This document shows, in pieces, positions 63,383 through 64,000 of a DNA stretch of 64,000 nt. Positions within the stretch are counted from its first letter, which is position 1; each line of letters begins with the position of its first letter. The notes under the pieces are model-generated. The model was not told where the DNA came from and did not search any database. It saw nothing but the letters and a program-made list of their open reading frames with translations. The position numbers and the translations under genes were made by a program. Origin of the DNA: CAVUCE01 sp963739985 (GTDB lineage: Bacteria; Bacteroidota; Ignavibacteria; Ignavibacteriales; Ignavibacteriaceae); assembly GCA_963739985.1 (NCBI GenBank), contig CAVUCE010000021.1, forward strand, positions 62,001 to 126,000, given 5' to 3'.

Positions 63383-63459
63383 CAGTGGCTCTCCGGGGTT
63401 CTCAGTGTCCAAGCTTTTGTTACACAGAGTACACTGAGGAAACACGGGGAACCACTGAG
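63383..63459. repeat. Foldback leader repeat, copy 1
   Basis: CAGTGGCTCTCCGGGGTTCT then CAGTGT... pairs imperfectly with ACACTGAGGAAACACGGGGA then ACCACTG. It lies just ahead of the second GxxExxY gene, and a similar unit precedes the third at 63855. Before it, at 63329-63358, are ATTAACAATTTATAATTAAG-type simple repeats. Confidence 0.7.
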
Positions 63460-63470
63460 ATAAGATTTGC

Positions 63471-63851
63471 ATGGAGCTAAACGATTTAAATAATTTAACA
63501 GGTAAAATTATAGGCTGTGCGATCGAGATTCATAAATATCTCGGACCGGGGTTATTAGAATCTGCATACGAAGAATGTTTGAGTTATGAATTATCTTTGA
63601 ATGGATTGTTCAACGAAAGACAAGTTCCGGTGCCTGTTAACTATAAAGAAGTCAAGCTTGATCAAGGTTACAGAATTGATCTTCTAGTTGAAAAAGAAAT
63701 AATTGTTGAATTAAAATCGGTTGAAATACTTGCACCGATACATGAAGCTCAAATATTAACTCAATTAAAATTTGCAAGAAAACGAATTGGACTTTTAATG
63801 AATTTTAATACACTTAAATTAACAGATCAATTAAGAAGATTTATAAAATAA
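63471..63851 (+). CDS. GxxExxY protein, second copy
   Basis: A 126-residue relative of the gene at 61520: LGPGLLESAYEECLSYELSL, YRIDLLVEKEIIVELKSVE and HEAQILTQLKFARKRIGLLMNF. The D and ExK residues are conserved. The ATG follows the foldback unit by 11 nt. It is the first of at least two tandem units, the next beginning at 63855. Function unknown. Confidence 0.88.
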   Translation: MELNDLNNLTGKIIGCAIEIHKYLGPGLLESAYEECLSYELSLNGLFNERQVPVPVNYKEVKLDQGYRIDLLVEKEIIVELKSVEILAPIHEAQILTQLKFARKRIGLLMNFNTLKLTDQLRRFIK

Positions 63852-63854
63852 TCC

Positions 63855-63942
63855 TCCGTGGCTCTCTGGGATTCTTAGTGATCTCAGTGTCCAAGCTTTT
63901 GTTACACAGAGTCCACTGATAAAGCACAGAGAACCTCTGAGA
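63855..63942. repeat. Foldback leader repeat, copy 2
   Basis: CTCCGTGGCTCTCTGGGATT ... CTCAGTGTCCAAGCTTTTGT ... GAACCTCTGAG, homologous to 63383-63459 with the same central TGTCCAAGCTTTTGTTACAC block and the same spacing to a following ATGGAGCTAAAC. Confidence 0.7.
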
Positions 63943-63953
63943 TAAAATTTACA

Positions 63954-64000
63954 TGGAGCTAAACGGATTTAACCGGTAAAAATATTGGTTGCGCGATTGA
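63954..64000 (+). pseudogene. Start of a third GxxExxY gene, frameshifted, cut by window edge
   Basis: ATGGAGCTAAACG matches the start of the second copy, but the frame stops after eight codons. The next nucleotides read DLTGKNIGCAIE in another frame, matching NLTGKIIGCAIE of the second copy. A 9-nt loss and a 1-nt gain near 63966 would explain it. The rest lies beyond the right edge. Confidence 0.6.

Noticed and set aside
1..64000. tRNA or rRNA genes
   Set aside because: No cloverleaf with TTCGANNC arm and CCA-type end, and no rRNA-like conserved block, was noticed on reading; a dedicated search could still find one.

Overview
The window looks like an AT-rich chromosomal segment from a member of the Ignavibacteria or a close relative in the Bacteroidota/Chlorobiota group. 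The main evidence is the repeated C-terminal domain built on NYPNPFNP, GQKVATLVN, LSSGVYIY and KKMILMK. This is the type-A sorting signal of the type IX secretion system (T9SS), in the form typical of that lineage. Promoters that can be read have a Bacteroidota-like TAnnTTTG -7 element. No rRNA, tRNA, CRISPR array, phage module or complete IS transposase was seen. No T9SS machinery gene is in the window, so that apparatus must be encoded elsewhere.

Layout. 1-9 kb: the end of hemL (runs off the left edge), an MltF-like lytic transglycosylase, an acyl-CoA/AMP ligase, two exported proteins and DNA polymerase II. 9.6-24.5 kb: an accessory block of T9SS-sorted surface proteins, comprising a subtilase, three GLUG-repeat proteins and two smaller proteins. 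Three of these six genes carry single-base frameshifts, and their 3' ends share near-identical blocks that contain in-frame dispersed repeats. 24.8-31 kb: an APC permease, a PIG-L deacetylase, then a MarR / pirin / nitroreductase / YceI cluster with a readable promoter and tandem operator, and a DUF2156 acyltransferase. 31-37 kb: a TPR-bearing Ser/Thr kinase with its ECF sigma factor, and a T9SS amidase. 37.5-40 kb: MarR, a DUF4937 protein, GNAT and dCMP deaminase. 40.2-42.3 kb: a six-gene redox/sulfur operon (rhodanese, two small membrane proteins, two thioredoxin-fold proteins, DUF302). 42.4-51 kb: a serine hydrolase, EVE, DinB, Fic, GNAT, two lipoproteins and aspS. 51-54.3 kb: a fasciclin fragment, pyrimidine-nucleoside phosphorylase, a ferritin-like protein and an SPFH protein.

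54.3-64 kb is a heme biosynthesis operon in the order hemX-like, hemA, hemC, lipoprotein, tetR-hemD fusion, hemE, hemN. With hemL at the other end of the window, all steps from glutamyl-tRNA to protoporphyrinogen are present except hemB and, for the step from uroporphyrinogen, whatever else the operon carries beyond the right edge. The operon is preceded by a DUF559 nuclease gene between two 142-bp direct repeats, is interrupted between hemE and hemN by a GxxExxY nuclease-like gene with imperfect terminal inverted repeats, and is followed by a tandem duplication of a second GxxExxY unit.

Most noteworthy: (1) a 29-nt palindrome around GGACGCAAA..TTTGCGTCC translated in frame inside three T9SS sorting domains and found again between genes; (2) a second dispersed repeat translated in frame in the adjacent domain; (3) a single-ORF fusion of a TetR regulator to uroporphyrinogen-III synthase; (4) small orphan nuclease genes packaged between repeats. 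Function calls rest on reading motifs by eye; no database search was run.
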